In this document: positions 23,364 through 33,809 of the stretch, piece after piece
How positions within the stretch are numbered: the first letter of the stretch is position 1
Layout of the letters: every line of letters begins with the position of its first letter
Assembly (NCBI RefSeq): GCF_021155765.1
Contig: NC_060111.1
Span: 10,849,981 to 10,913,980, forward strand
Reading direction: 5' to 3'
DNA from: Diprion similis
Taxonomy: Eukaryota > Arthropoda > Insecta > Hymenoptera > Diprionidae
Length of the DNA: 64,000 nucleotides
Notes under the pieces: generated by a model
Told to the model about the DNA's origin: nothing
Database searches by the model: none
The model's input: only the letters and a program-made list of their open reading frames with translations
Program-made: the position numbers and the translations under genes

Positions 23364-26300
23364 TTACGTGTCATTTGTTTCATGGACATACAGTTTCAGG
23401 TCCCGCACATGGATGTTTCTTATGATTTTTCCGTTTGTTGCTTGCAGATCGACGATAACGGGTGATACAATTTTATGTACCCGGTACGGCCCGTCATACC
23501 TCGGTTCAAGTTTGGCGTTTCTATTTGCGGCTTTGTTGGACAGTATGTGTGTTTTCCTCCACACATACTGTCCGGTCTGCGGACGCAAATCGCGGTGCCT
23601 CAGGTTGTAATACCGCTGTTGTGTTCGAAACGCACGGGCCAGGTTGATGCGGACGAGCTCGAAGGCTTCCCGGAGCCGTTTATGTCGGCACTCTAGGGGA
23701 AGTCCATCCTTGCTCTTCTGTACTCCCCCGGGGATGGGGAGTTCGCGTCCATAGTTCAGATAGGCAGGCGAGTACCCAGTCGTATCATGTTTAGACGTAT
23801 TATAGGCGAAGGCGAACTCGGATAAGTGTTCGTCCCAGGTCTTTTGTGTTTTTTTAATGTACTGCCTGACCATAGTCTTTATCACCCGGTTGACGCGCTC
23901 TACTGGATTACACTGCGGCGTGTACGGGGGGGGGGGGGGGGGGGGGTACGGCGGTGGCTGATGCCGAACTGTTGCAGCATCCCCTGGAATTCGTTGCTAA
24001 CGAATTGCTTCCCGTTATCGCTGGTGACGGTATTCGGACATCCGTGTCGGAGTATAGCCAATTCCCGTACGGCACGGGTTACGGCGGCGGCGGTTGCTGT
24101 ACGGAGTGGCCGCAGTTCGACCCATTTTGGGAAGCGGTCTTGGAGGACAAGCAGGGAAGAGTGCCTCGCTTTCGACCGTGGTAATGGGCCGACAAGGTCC
24201 ACGGATATGTGCTCCCATGGAGTCGAAACCGGTGTTGCGTGCATCTGCCCGGCTGTGGCTTGTTGCATTGCCTTGTGCTTCTGACAACTGGTGCACGTTC
24301 GCACGTACTGGGTAGCCTCCCTCAGCATGCCTGGCCAGTAATAATTTTGGGCGAGCCTACTGAGGGTTTTGGCGACACCTAGATGTCCCGCGGTTGGTTC
24401 ATCGTGGCTTTCTCGCAGTACGTGCGGCCGTAGCTCCTTGGGAACGCATCTCTTCCATTCTTCCTCTGGGCTGGTGTCGTTATAGTCTAGTGTGTGGAGG
24501 ATGTGCCGGTATAGCTTGCCGTCTCTTATGCAATTATCTGCATTAGCGTCAGGGTTATTCCTGGTGGTCCGGTATAGTTCCTTGTACCATTTACATTGTA
24601 CTGGTCGGCGCAGGGCGAGGAGGCTGTTCCTTGATAGCGCGTCAGCTACGAGGTTTTCCTCCCCTTTGCGGTAGTTCACCTTAAACTCGTATTGTTGGAG
24701 TTCGAGTGCCCATCGTGCGAGTCGGCCGGAAGGGGTATCTAATTTCTGTAACCACTTGAGAGACTGGTGGTCGGTAAGAACGGTGAATTTGTACCCTTCC
24801 AGGTATGCGCGCAGCTTTCGTATTCCCCAGACCACGGCGAGGCATTCTTTTTCAGTTACGGAATAATTCCTCTCGGCGTTGTTGAGAGTCCGACTTGCAT
24901 AAGCTATAACGCGCTCTTCTTCACCCTCCTGTTGCGTCAGGACTGCGCCCAGCCCGGTGGCGCTGGCGTCGGTCTGAAGGGTGAAGGGTTTGTTGAAGTC
25001 AGGGCAAGCCAAGATCGGTGTCGTCGTGAGGTGGACCTTCAATTGCTGGAAGGCCTCTTCCTGGGGTGTCTCCCAGCGCCACTAGGTCCGCTTTTTGAGC
25101 AGCTCGTTTAGCGGGCTGGTGACGGTAGCTACGTTTGGTATGAAGCGGCGATACCATGAGATGAGTCCCAGGAATCGGCGGAGTTCCCGGGTGCTGGTCG
25201 GTGGATTCATCTCTTTTATTGCCTCGAGTTTTTCGGGGTCGGTACGGATCCCGCGCTCATCGATTACGTGGCCAAGGTACCGAAGGCGGGGAACGCAGAA
25301 ATGGCATTTCTCTGGATTCATCCGGAGGTTTGCGTTCCGTAATCGGCAAAACACTTCGCGGAGGTGTTGCAGGTGGTCCTCGAATGTTTGACTTATAATG
25401 ATAATGTCGTCGAGGTAGGCGAAAGCGTGTGGCTCCATCTCAGGTCCAATGATTTGGTCGAGGAGTCGTTGGAAAGTAGCGGGGGCGGAATGAAGCCCAA
25501 AAGGCATTACGGTGAATTGAAGCAGTCCCCTCCCCGGTACGGTAAAGGCGGTAACTTTCTTGCTCTGATCTGTTAGAGGGACCTGCCAGTACCCGTTTTT
25601 GAGGTCAATGGTTGTTAGGACCCGGGCTCCTCTTAGTTTGTCGAGGGTGGCGTTTACCTGTGGCAGGGGATATGCATCTCGTTCCGTGACCTCATTGACC
25701 TTCCGGTAGTCAATGCAGAATCTTGGTTTCCCGTCCTTTTTCTTGGCGATTACCACTGGAGAGCTCCAAGGGCTGTCGGAGGGTTCGATTATTCCCTCCG
25801 AAAGCATCTTCTGAACCTCGGTATCGATGATCTCTTGCATCGCCGGGTTTCTAGGGCGGTACCTTTGTTTTATCGGCAGGTCGGTTTTTAGTCGGATATG
25901 GTGTGTAGCCAAAGGAGTCGGACCATTGACGCAGTCGAATCTGGGCAGTTCCCTGTCCAGAAATTGTTGGAGCTGTTTCTGCTCGTGTAGTGCCGCGGTG
26001 GCTAGACCCTCTGGGTGTCTGGTGTCCCGTACGGTGAACACGGTTGGGTCACATCCCTCAGGATGGAGTACGTGCCCATTCAGGTAGATTCGAAGGTCAA
26101 GCTGTCTTCGAAGGTCGGTACCGATCAAGACGTCATGGTCGAGGGTGGGTAGAACCGGAAAACGGTGATATAGTGTTCTGCCCGCCACGCGGATGTGGCC
26201 CCCGATACTTTCTTTCATGATGGCGGTGGTCCCGTCGGCCAATGTGGCATGGGATGGGTCATCGTGTCGGACCCATCCTGCCTCTAGGCACTTCAGGGCC

Positions 26301-26467
26301 ATCCTCTCATTAACATATGAGACGGCGGCTCCGGTATCCAGCAGGGCGGTAGTTGTATACCCAGCGATTTTTGTCTCTAGACTGAATCTCTCGTGGTTTG
26401 CCGGCCGGATCGGTCTGGGTGGTATCGTCCGGCCGGTACCTAGTTTTCCGGACGGGGGCATTCGCAA
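23364..26467 (-). pseudogene. Gypsy pol: protease, RT, RNase H, integrase (broken)
   Basis: Ty3/gypsy polyprotein overlapping gag in the -1 frame (26440-26467), the usual frameshift arrangement. Order: aspartic protease LLDTGAAVSYV (about 26340); RT with FCIDYRKVN, TIDLKNGYWQVPL, MPFGLHSAPATFQ and the catalytic YLDDI (about 25415); RNase H starting TLQTDASATGLGAVL; integrase zinc finger (H..H..C..C, about 24390-24280), then the first D in SVDLVGPLP and the second in TSDNGKQF. Two lesions: one in-frame TAG at 25082-25084 between RT and RNase H, and a run of 21 G (23926-23946) that shifts the frame inside the integrase core. The last part (23364-23885, RVNRVIKTMV..YNTSKHDTTGYSP) continues in another frame. 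Otherwise well preserved. Confidence 0.9.
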
Positions 26468-27459
26468 TTACAAAAATATACCCCATCTTTGCCGCAGTAC
26501 GAACAGAATAGCTTCGGAGGTCGGTTGCACTGGGTGCGCGCGTGCCCCCTTTGCTTGCACCGCCAGCAACACTCTTTGCGATTGTACTTGCTCGTGGGCG
26601 GCCCTACGGCCGGTTTCGTCACCACGAGAGCCTCGCTCCTGCATGATGGAGGTCTCGCCCGTGCCTCCTCTCGGCATATCTCCTCGTATTCGTCGGTCCT
26701 TTGGACGAGCTGGTTAAAGGTGGACACTGAGTCACGGAGCATATATTCCCGGTATGCAGGGCGAAGACCGTAGTACGCGGTCTCTAGCTGTTCTTCGTGA
26801 GGCATGCCGCCTCTACGCCGCATAAGTGTTTGCAAGTTCGTAACAAAATCTCTTGCCGGTTCGTGTTCGCCCTGGACACGGTTTCTAATTTGTTTGTCTA
26901 GGGCTCTTCTCTCCCCGGCTGGTAGGTAGTATCGTTTGAGGCATGTCTCGAAGTCTTCCCAGGTTGCCCAGGTGCCTTTGGTGTTACGGTACCATAGCAA
27001 TGCCTCTCCTTTTAATAATACCGGTAGACCGCGCAGCATTTGCTGGTCGGTAAGCTGGTACGACTCTCGCAGCTCTTCAGTCCGTTCCAGGAAGGCGAAG
27101 ACTTCCTTCCCATCACAGTGGCATCCCCACTTTCGGATTTGGTCCATTATCCTGACTTCGTCGGGTCTTGGGCGGTCAACCCCTGGTGCTTGCGGTGCGA
27201 CCACCGGGCTCGCAGTGTCAGCCATGTTGTTCACTACGGTTTCGGAAACGTTTGGTCTGGTTGTCTCGGTTGGGTTAACTGGTCCTTTTGGTTCGGTCGG
27301 CTCGGTGGGTTCGGTAATTACACCTGGATTATTTTTAATAAATGTAACCAGGCGTTTTCGAAGTTCATCCAGCGTTCCGGTACAGTCGATTTCAATTTGA
27401 TTGAGTAGCCCTTTCACCTCCTCTCTCCTGAGGTTGTATATCCGTGAGTGGCCGGGCAT
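26440..27459 (-). CDS. Gypsy Gag
   Basis: A 339-codon structural polyprotein that coats retrotransposon RNA. ATG at 27457-27459. The N-terminal half begins with a SAP-like segment (LRREEVKGLLNQIEI). The central region (WATWEDFETCLKRYYLPAGERRALDK and nearby) is the capsid-like retrotransposon Gag fold. The C-terminus has a CCHC knuckle, CWRCKQRGHARTQC, and a second partial C..C group. A TEPTEPTEPKG repeat sits near residue 56. The reading frame is complete and ends inside the pol overlap. Confidence 0.85.
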   Translation of the reverse strand: MPGHSRIYNLRREEVKGLLNQIEIDCTGTLDELRKRLVTFIKNNPGVITEPTEPTEPKGPVNPTETTRPNVSETVVNNMADTASPVVAPQAPGVDRPRPDEVRIMDQIRKWGCHCDGKEVFAFLERTEELRESYQLTDQQMLRGLPVLLKGEALLWYRNTKGTWATWEDFETCLKRYYLPAGERRALDKQIRNRVQGEHEPARDFVTNLQTLMRRRGGMPHEEQLETAYYGLRPAYREYMLRDSVSTFNQLVQRTDEYEEICREEARARPPSCRSEALVVTKPAVGPPTSKYNRKECCWRCKQRGHARTQCNRPPKLFCSYCGKDGVYFCNCECPRPEN

Positions 27460-27642
27460 CTTCGTGCAGGATTGCGGAGCAGGAAAATATATTAACGGTC
27501 TAACCTAACTTATGCTAACAGACTAATACTAAAAGAAATAATGGAGCTCGGAAATATCGGCGGTAAAGAAAATATATCACTCGTCCTGGGAATTAATTAT
27601 GTATATATGGAAACCAAGTTGACGGCTGTTTCAATAATCACG

Positions 27643-27660
27643 GTCCCTGTTCGGGCGCCA
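27643..27660 (-). promoter_or_regulatory. Primer-binding site, tRNA-Lys
   Basis: The minus strand reads TGGCGCCCGAACAGGGAC, the complement of the 3' end of tRNA-Lys(UUU). It should directly follow the 5' LTR, but on the right only about ten bases (TGTAACGG on the plus strand) separate it from the minisatellite. The 5' LTR is therefore missing. Confidence 0.85.
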
Positions 27661-27663
27661 TTT

Positions 27664-27890
27664 TGTAACGGTTGTATACGATTATAGTTAAATTATAATT
27701 TTTAAGGTTTTGATTGTAGAGAGTATAGATACAATCAAAGTTAAATGACAATGTCAGGGGTATAATTGTAGATAGTATATATACCATTATAGTTAAATTA
27801 TAATTTTTAGAGTTTTGATTGTAGATATTATAGATACAAGTCGAAGTTAAATGACAATGTCAGGGGTATAATTGTAGATAGTGTATACGG
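27664..27890. repeat. AT-rich minisatellite, block 3
   Basis: Two units of the same minisatellite as at 18466 and 21368. This shows that the gypsy element at 21472-27660 was inserted inside this array. Confidence 0.7.
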
Positions 27891-28488
27891 TTATTATAAT
27901 AGCGTAATTTGAGACATTTTTATTGAATGATATTTGGGCATAACAATGGATATGTTCTTATAAATATGTAGTAGAGGGCTTAGTCTGTCCAGATGAAGAG
28001 GCAGTCGGAGCTAGCGTCAAGGCTCTGATCGCGGGGCAGTTTACGTGGGTGTTGTCGTAGCTTGGACATTTCCATCATTTCAATTTCTGAATGAGCTCGG
28101 GGCAGCGACGAAGTGCGAGAAGACAGGTCCTTACGGAATGACCTATTTTCTAGGTGAGGGTGGGAAATGGCATGGTGGGAAAGGATTTGGGGTCTTGGAT
28201 GACGTGAGTCGAGGTTGTGTCGTATTCGCCTGGATTCACAGAAAGAGTATACTTTTGAGATTCTTCTAAATAATGAGAGTTTGTAGCAAACGAAAACTGC
28301 TGAGAGGGACGCGAAGACGATTCCGCCATAGCTGAGGTTTTGTGGTGAGGCGATGCATGTTACTTTGAGTACGATAGTGTGTGCTTAGATCGGCTGAGCG
28401 TTTGAACACGTCATTCAGGGCATGAGACGTAATATGATGCAGTTACGGGTAGATTGATAATATACGGCTGTTGACTTCTAAAGGTGGT
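27891..28488 (-). other. 3' untranslated part of the macro-domain gypsy
   Basis: No coding frame with recognisable motifs. The words ACAATGGATATGTTCTTATA near 27945 recur in similar form near 18410, beyond the nested insertions. This supports one continuous 3' region of the outer element. I see no env gene. Confidence 0.5.
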
Positions 28489-31251
28489 TTAATTTGAATC
28501 ACTTTCTTCCTGTGCTAATTTGAGTTTATTCAGATGGACAATTTTGGTTTTATGGGGGGTGATGAAAATTTCGGCATTGATATCGTCAATTATGCGCTTG
28601 ATCGTATATGCTCCTTTATAGTGGTCGTCGAATTTAGATCGGGTTTCGTTTAGTAGATAGACCTTTTGGCCTGCTTCGAAATTTTGGTTGTTGGTACGAC
28701 GGTCGTAGTACGTCTTGGAACGGTGCTTTGCTAAAATGAGGTTAGCCGCGGCGTTTTTTCGTATGCTGGATAGGTTGGAAATTAAATCTAGAAGGAACGA
28801 ATCGTAGGAACGGGTGTAAGCGCTGGCAGGGTTCGCGTCTGTCGGAAGTCTGGCATGGGAACCGAAAATTAGCTGATGGGGAGTGAAGTTAGTGCCTTCG
28901 TGCTTCGCGGTGTTATAACAGAAAATAGCAAAGCGGATGTATTCATCCCAGTCTTTACCAGCATTCGTGTAATGCTTGACGTGTTCGGTGAGAACAAGGT
29001 GACTGCGTTCTAGCGATCCGTTAGATTGTGGGCGGTAAGCTGTAGTTCGTAATTGTTTTATTTTAAAGAGTTTACAAAGTTGCTTAATGACTGTGCTCAT
29101 GAAATTCTGTCCTTGGTCTGTAAGTATTGCTCGAGGGGCACCGTAACGTGTAATGTATTCTTTCGCAAATGCTGCACCTATTGTTTTGGCAGTGGCGTCA
29201 GGTAAAGGGATGGCGTCCAGAAATTTCGTCAAGTTGCATTGTATCGTCAAAAGGTATTTGTTGTTTGATTTAGTAAGGGGGAGAGGACCAACGATGTCTA
29301 GTGCTACTTTGTCGAATGCATCGGCAGGAGTATCTGTTATCACCATCGGCAACCTGGTTTTTACTCTTACTAGTTTTTTCTTTTGGCAACTCTCACAAGT
29401 TCTTATAAAGTCTTGGATTTGCTCTTTCATGTGGGGCCAAAAATATTTTTGTCTAATGCGGTTGTATATTTTTGTGACGCCTTGATGACCGCCAATTAAT
29501 GATTCGTGGCATTCTTTAATTATTTCTTTACGTAAACATTCGTCTGGGGTGACAGTCGTGTTGCGGCAAAGCGTAATTTGAATTTGTAAGTCTGCGAAAA
29601 GGTGAGATAAGAGTTTTCGGATAACACGAGGATCGAGTCCACCTAAACTATCGTCCGTTATTGGGAAAGCGAGGGATTTCGGAATTGAATCGGTCAAGAC
29701 TGTTTCCAGTTTAGACAAGAGTTGAAAAATATCATATAAGTTGCTTTTATCTGATTCTTTTGATTTTAGTACTAGAGTAAAGATCCGTCGGCTGTTATGC
29801 TTGGATTCGATAATATCAAATTTCTGTGGACGGGGCGTCATAACTATATCTGGGTCAACGATATTATTGTGGGCAAGTTGTGATGATATGCCTTTAGTCC
29901 AAGAGCAGTCTGTTGATATAAAGTGTGCATAATTGGTTTTGAGCATCAAAAGACCATCATTGGTGTCTTTGACATTGTCAGCTACCGGTATGTCGTCCAA
30001 GTTGTCAACAAAGTTCGTGAAATCGTGGGAGGTATCGGTCAAATCGTCGTCGACATTGGGATTAATGTCATGGTCAGGGTGTGTGGTTTCCATATCGGAT
30101 TCGGATTGTCGGGCGCATGTATGGTATTCGGTATCCGTGAGCGAGTTGGAGCTGTTGTCGTTATCAGAGGCCAGTGTGGGTACTGAGGGAGGAGGCGGAG
30201 GGGGGTGAGTAGTAGAGTTCGCTGGCCTGGGGACAGCTGTTGGGCGTCTCTTAGCACGACGCGGGGGTCCTACAGGCGGGGGCATGACGACGTTCGCGGC
30301 TGGGAGGGGAGGTGGGGTCGCGAGAGGTGCGACTGATTTGGTCGGAGGTTGCGGTTTCTTACGCGGCGGACGAAAAGAGGGAGCGGGGTTACCAGATGTG
30401 GAAGGGATGGGGTCAGGTGAGGCGTTATCATCGGACACCGTTGTGTCGTCGTGGTGTGTGGGGGTTGAAAGCGGAGGATCAAGGCGACAAACGGTGATAT
30501 TCATTTTTGAATCTTTGAAAATATAGTGGATCATTTTGCGCACCGTGCTCCATTCTAGTTTGTCGAGTCCGCAGCCTATTAACGGGATTGAGACAGATCT
30601 TACACCATCTTCTTCCAAGGTTTTCCTAAAGTTGACCAACGTATCAAAAAACACGTGTGGTAAGGGTTTGTCATTGTACTTTGGCTTTGTCACTAGGTTG
30701 TGAATTTTTCGGTGTCCGTGAGTGGTAGAAATAACGTCAGTCACAGTCGGATTGAATTCTCTAAGTTGTTCGCGATTTATGAATTTACGTTCTCTTAGCT
30801 GTGACGCGATTCCTTTTGACATTTGGCAATCAGCTGATATGCAGTGAGCCAAATTATCTTTTTGCTGTAGTAGGTCGGCTTTTATTTCTTTAATATATTT
30901 ATTACGCATAAGAGGGAACGTGTCGCATTCTATAAGGAAATCGCTATAGGAGGGGTTGTGAATGTGAGGGGAGCTAGGTAAATCGGTAGACGAATTAATG
31001 TCATCAACTTCCGAGTTCGTCTCTGGGGTTTGTAGGTCATCTGAGCTAGTTGAAGTGTCCGAAAAGTAGCTCAGGTGTGGTCTCTTACGTGGTCCAGGGT
31101 TTGTAGAGGAATTCGTTTCTCGATGGCGTTTCGGGTAGGGATGAACCGGGTGCGGAGGTGGGATGGAGGGGGGAGGTTTAAAAGGCATTGCGGTTTCTTT
31201 GTCACTGGATTCGTCATCTGAGAGATCAGAAGAATCAGAGGGGTATATCAT
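28489..31251 (-). CDS. Pol C-terminal part: tandem macro domains plus integrase
   Basis: A 920-codon uninterrupted frame in the same register as the upstream RT/RNase H (one TAG between them at 31486). Residues 1-110 are low-complexity Ser/Asp/Pro. Residues 121-256 are a macro domain of TARG1/OARD1 type: NLAHCISADCQMSKGIA, then HNLVTKPKY, then IPLIGCGLDKLEW. Lys189 and Asp230 match the catalytic Lys and Asp of that ADP-ribosyl-glutamate hydrolase family. A Pro-rich linker (260-360) leads to a second, degenerate macro domain (434-562: YAHFISTDCSWTKGIS, with the GCGLD loop replaced by DSLGGLD). Integrase follows: H582, H589, C619, C622, then D652 (LDIVGP), D712 (TDQGQNF), E748 (NGSLERS), and a C-terminal LNETRSKFDDHYKGAY module. 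Integrase and first macro domain are firm; the second is likely; the role is inference. Confidence 0.88.
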   Translation of the reverse strand: MIYPSDSSDLSDDESSDKETAMPFKPPPSIPPPHPVHPYPKRHRETNSSTNPGPRKRPHLSYFSDTSTSSDDLQTPETNSEVDDINSSTDLPSSPHIHNPSYSDFLIECDTFPLMRNKYIKEIKADLLQQKDNLAHCISADCQMSKGIASQLRERKFINREQLREFNPTVTDVISTTHGHRKIHNLVTKPKYNDKPLPHVFFDTLVNFRKTLEEDGVRSVSIPLIGCGLDKLEWSTVRKMIHYIFKDSKMNITVCRLDPPLSTPTHHDDTTVSDDNASPDPIPSTSGNPAPSFRPPRKKPQPPTKSVAPLATPPPLPAANVVMPPPVGPPRRAKRRPTAVPRPANSTTHPPPPPPSVPTLASDNDNSSNSLTDTEYHTCARQSESDMETTHPDHDINPNVDDDLTDTSHDFTNFVDNLDDIPVADNVKDTNDGLLMLKTNYAHFISTDCSWTKGISSQLAHNNIVDPDIVMTPRPQKFDIIESKHNSRRIFTLVLKSKESDKSNLYDIFQLLSKLETVLTDSIPKSLAFPITDDSLGGLDPRVIRKLLSHLFADLQIQITLCRNTTVTPDECLRKEIIKECHESLIGGHQGVTKIYNRIRQKYFWPHMKEQIQDFIRTCESCQKKKLVRVKTRLPMVITDTPADAFDKVALDIVGPLPLTKSNNKYLLTIQCNLTKFLDAIPLPDATAKTIGAAFAKEYITRYGAPRAILTDQGQNFMSTVIKQLCKLFKIKQLRTTAYRPQSNGSLERSHLVLTEHVKHYTNAGKDWDEYIRFAIFCYNTAKHEGTNFTPHQLIFGSHARLPTDANPASAYTRSYDSFLLDLISNLSSIRKNAAANLILAKHRSKTYYDRRTNNQNFEAGQKVYLLNETRSKFDDHYKGAYTIKRIIDDINAEIFITPHKTKIVHLNKLKLAQEESDSN

Positions 31252-31485
31252 TTGATAGGTGGGTTGTGAGATTTTTGGGCATTTTAGCGGGGCCGGGTTC
31301 GTAGATTCGTCTGTGGTCTGTCGAGGGCGTCGGGGGTACTGATGGGTCTCTTTGGTGCGTTTTTTCGGTTTGCTGTCAGAGGATTCGGTCGTAGGACGAG
31401 GGCGTTTTGCATCTATAGGAAGGATTTGTGCGACGTCAGGCGGCGTGTTTCTTGATAGAGCATCGGCGTTGACATTCGCTTTTCC

Positions 31486-32538
31486 CTATTTATGTTTGGT
31501 ATCAAAATCGTATTCTGCTAGTTCTAGACTCCATCGTAATAAACGAGAATTAGGCTTCTTAACGCTTTTTACCCACTTGAGGGGCTCGTGGTCTGTAACT
31601 AAAGTAAATTTCTGACCGTAGATGTAGGGGCGAAAGTGGTTGATGCTCCAGTAGGCGGCTAAAAATTCTTTATCGGGCACCGAGTAATTTAATTCAGCGG
31701 ATTTGAGTGCTCGGGATGCGTACGCTACTGGTAAGTCGGCACCGTTCTTATCTTGACTCAGAACCGCACCGATGGCGAATTTTGACGCGTCGGTAGTAAG
31801 CGTAAACGGCTTACTGAAGTCCGGGTATTGGAGAATTGGTTCTTTGCATAAACAATCACGTAAGGTTTCGAAGGCAGATTGGTGTTCGGATGTCCAAATG
31901 AAAGGAGTATCCTTCTTGGTTAGGTTAGTGAGGCATTTTGCAGTTTTTCCGAAATTTGGGACAAACCTGGGATAATAACCCAAAAGACCGAGGAACTGTT
32001 TAACATTTTTGGGATTTTTCGGGACAGGATATTCTTTCACGGCTACTAACTTCCCGGGGTCAGGTCCAACTCCTGACTCAGTGATAAGGTGACCAAGGTA
32101 AACGACTTCTTTGCGCAGGAATTGGCATTTGTCTGGCTGCAGAGTCAAGCCGGCTTCAGTTAGTCTTTTCATCAATTTTCTGAATTTAATTTCATGTTCT
32201 TGTAAATTTCGAGCGTAAATAACTATGTCATCCAAATATACGAACATCTCGTTGCCTTGTAAGCCTAGCAGGACTTGATCCATGAGCCTTTGGAACGTGG
32301 CAGGGGCGTTTTTTAGTCCGAAGGGCATTCGGGAGAATTCATAGTGACCCCGGGGCGTCGAAAACGCAGTTTTTGCACTGTGATCGGGGTGCATGGGAAT
32401 TTGATGAAAGCCGGAAGCAAGGTCGAATGTAGAGAAATATTTAGCTGAGCCAAGTTGATCAAGAATTTCGGTGATGTCGGGCATTGGATAGGCGTCGCCG
32501 ATTGTTTTTTCGTTGAGCTTTCGGTAGTCGATCACCAT
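31486..32538 (-). CDS. Pol central part: reverse transcriptase and RNase H
   Basis: Same frame as the protease segment upstream (single TGA at 32758) and the macro/integrase segment downstream (single TAG at 31486). RT motifs: MVIDYRKLNEKT, TFDLASGFHQIPM, SRMPFGLKNAPATFQRLMD and the intact catalytic FVYLDDIVIYA. RNase H: FTLTTDASKFAIGAVLSQ, then ELNYSVPDKEFLAAYW and LVTDHEPLKWV. The open frame actually extends upstream to 32755, before the first Met. Sequence style is that of the 17.6/297-like gypsy group. Converts element RNA to DNA in the particle. The catalytic residues are all present; only the two flanking stops argue against activity. Confidence 0.92.
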   Translation of the reverse strand: MVIDYRKLNEKTIGDAYPMPDITEILDQLGSAKYFSTFDLASGFHQIPMHPDHSAKTAFSTPRGHYEFSRMPFGLKNAPATFQRLMDQVLLGLQGNEMFVYLDDIVIYARNLQEHEIKFRKLMKRLTEAGLTLQPDKCQFLRKEVVYLGHLITESGVGPDPGKLVAVKEYPVPKNPKNVKQFLGLLGYYPRFVPNFGKTAKCLTNLTKKDTPFIWTSEHQSAFETLRDCLCKEPILQYPDFSKPFTLTTDASKFAIGAVLSQDKNGADLPVAYASRALKSAELNYSVPDKEFLAAYWSINHFRPYIYGQKFTLVTDHEPLKWVKSVKKPNSRLLRWSLELAEYDFDTKHK

Positions 32539-32757
32539 GCGCCATCGTTTATTACCGTCAATATCGGGTTTTTTGGGGACGATCCAAACCGGAGAATTAT
32601 AAGGAGATGCGGAATGTTTAATAAGGTCTTGCCAAAGGAGTTTATTAACCTGGGATTCGATTTCATCTTTGTGGATTTTTGGAAAACGATATTGTTTGGT
32701 GTGAATTGGTGTGTCGTCTGTCGTGGGGATAGTGTGATGGGTTAGATTGGTATGGCC

Positions 32758-33735
32758 TCATTTATCTCCCGGGAGATAGAAAAGATAGTTAAATTCTGTT
32801 AGCAGGTCGAGTGTTGATTGTTTTTCGGTGTCATTTAGATGATCGAGGCACACACTATTCTTTAGTGTGTCCAATCTCTCTGACCTACTGTCAGTTAAGA
32901 GTACTGTTGCGGCGCCACGACGAGGTGCACTGTTATCAGGTATGCGGGGCTCAGGTTGCCGATGTGCGAGGTCAGTGAGCTGGCGGGGGTTGGAGGGGGG
33001 GTAATGGGGCGGACGGGATATGTGATTATTAGTGGAAAGAATTAATGAATTATTATGAGAAGTGGTTTGGGTAGGAAGGGGGGATTTTTGTCCATTATTT
33101 TTGTCAGAATTATTCGGCGGGGTAAACTTAATTTCGGGCATGGCTGTGCTCAGTGGTTCGTCGAATTCTTCCAGGGTTGCCGTTGGAGATGCTATCTCTA
33201 CGACAGATTCGTTGCAATTGAACACGTAGGAATAAGCGATGCCGTTCTGATTTCGAACTATTGCTTCACCACAAAGAACATTGTTGCCTAAATTAATGTG
33301 TTTAAGGTAGCCTACTTTGATATCTGGGTTTGCAACTATTATCGGGATGACCTTCGCGGTGCGGGCCTGTATTGTGATAACACGTGCGGTTTCAGGAGGA
33401 GGTTGTTCGATTTTGTTGAAGTGGATTGGCAATGAGGATCCAAGCATTACCGAGTTTGAGTTGAATGAGATAGTTGCTTTCTCTTTTCGTAAAAAGGGTT
33501 GGCTTAAAATACCGTCATGTGGGACTGGGAATGAATCAGGGACCAAGTGAAAGGTATGGGAGTTGTTATTAAAGCGTATTTCCGTTTTTGCGATGGTTTC
33601 CGTCTTTTCGTCCGTTATACCAGTCAATGTCAAACGTTCGTCTGTGGTGCGTCGTACGAAGGGCTTAACACAACTTTCTTTGATTAAGTTTACGTCTGCA
33701 CCGGTGTCGATAATAAATTTAGAGATCTTTGTCAA
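32758..33735 (-). CDS. Pol N-terminal part: aspartic protease
   Basis: The retropepsin motif FIIDTGADVNLI appears at residues 6-17 of this frame. A long linker with Pro/Ser/Asn-rich segments follows and runs toward the RT. The frame lies -1 relative to gag, as in most gypsy elements, and reads open above the first Met. It ends in a single TGA (32758-32760), after which RT coding continues in register. The protease would cut the Gag-Pol polyprotein. Confidence 0.8.
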   Translation of the reverse strand: MTKISKFIIDTGADVNLIKESCVKPFVRRTTDERLTLTGITDEKTETIAKTEIRFNNNSHTFHLVPDSFPVPHDGILSQPFLRKEKATISFNSNSVMLGSSLPIHFNKIEQPPPETARVITIQARTAKVIPIIVANPDIKVGYLKHINLGNNVLCGEAIVRNQNGIAYSYVFNCNESVVEIASPTATLEEFDEPLSTAMPEIKFTPPNNSDKNNGQKSPLPTQTTSHNNSLILSTNNHISRPPHYPPSNPRQLTDLAHRQPEPRIPDNSAPRRGAATVLLTDSRSERLDTLKNSVCLDHLNDTEKQSTLDLLTEFNYLFYLPGDK

Positions 33736-33809
33736 TTCAGGGGTATCGATTGAAATTAAAGGGGGATCAGCTGAAGCTGTTATTAAGATGTGTCTTGTGG
33801 ATCGGAACG

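Noticed and set aside
28045..28269. 74-codon plus-strand frame in the 3' region of the outer gypsy
   Set aside because: Antisense to the element, short and motif-free.
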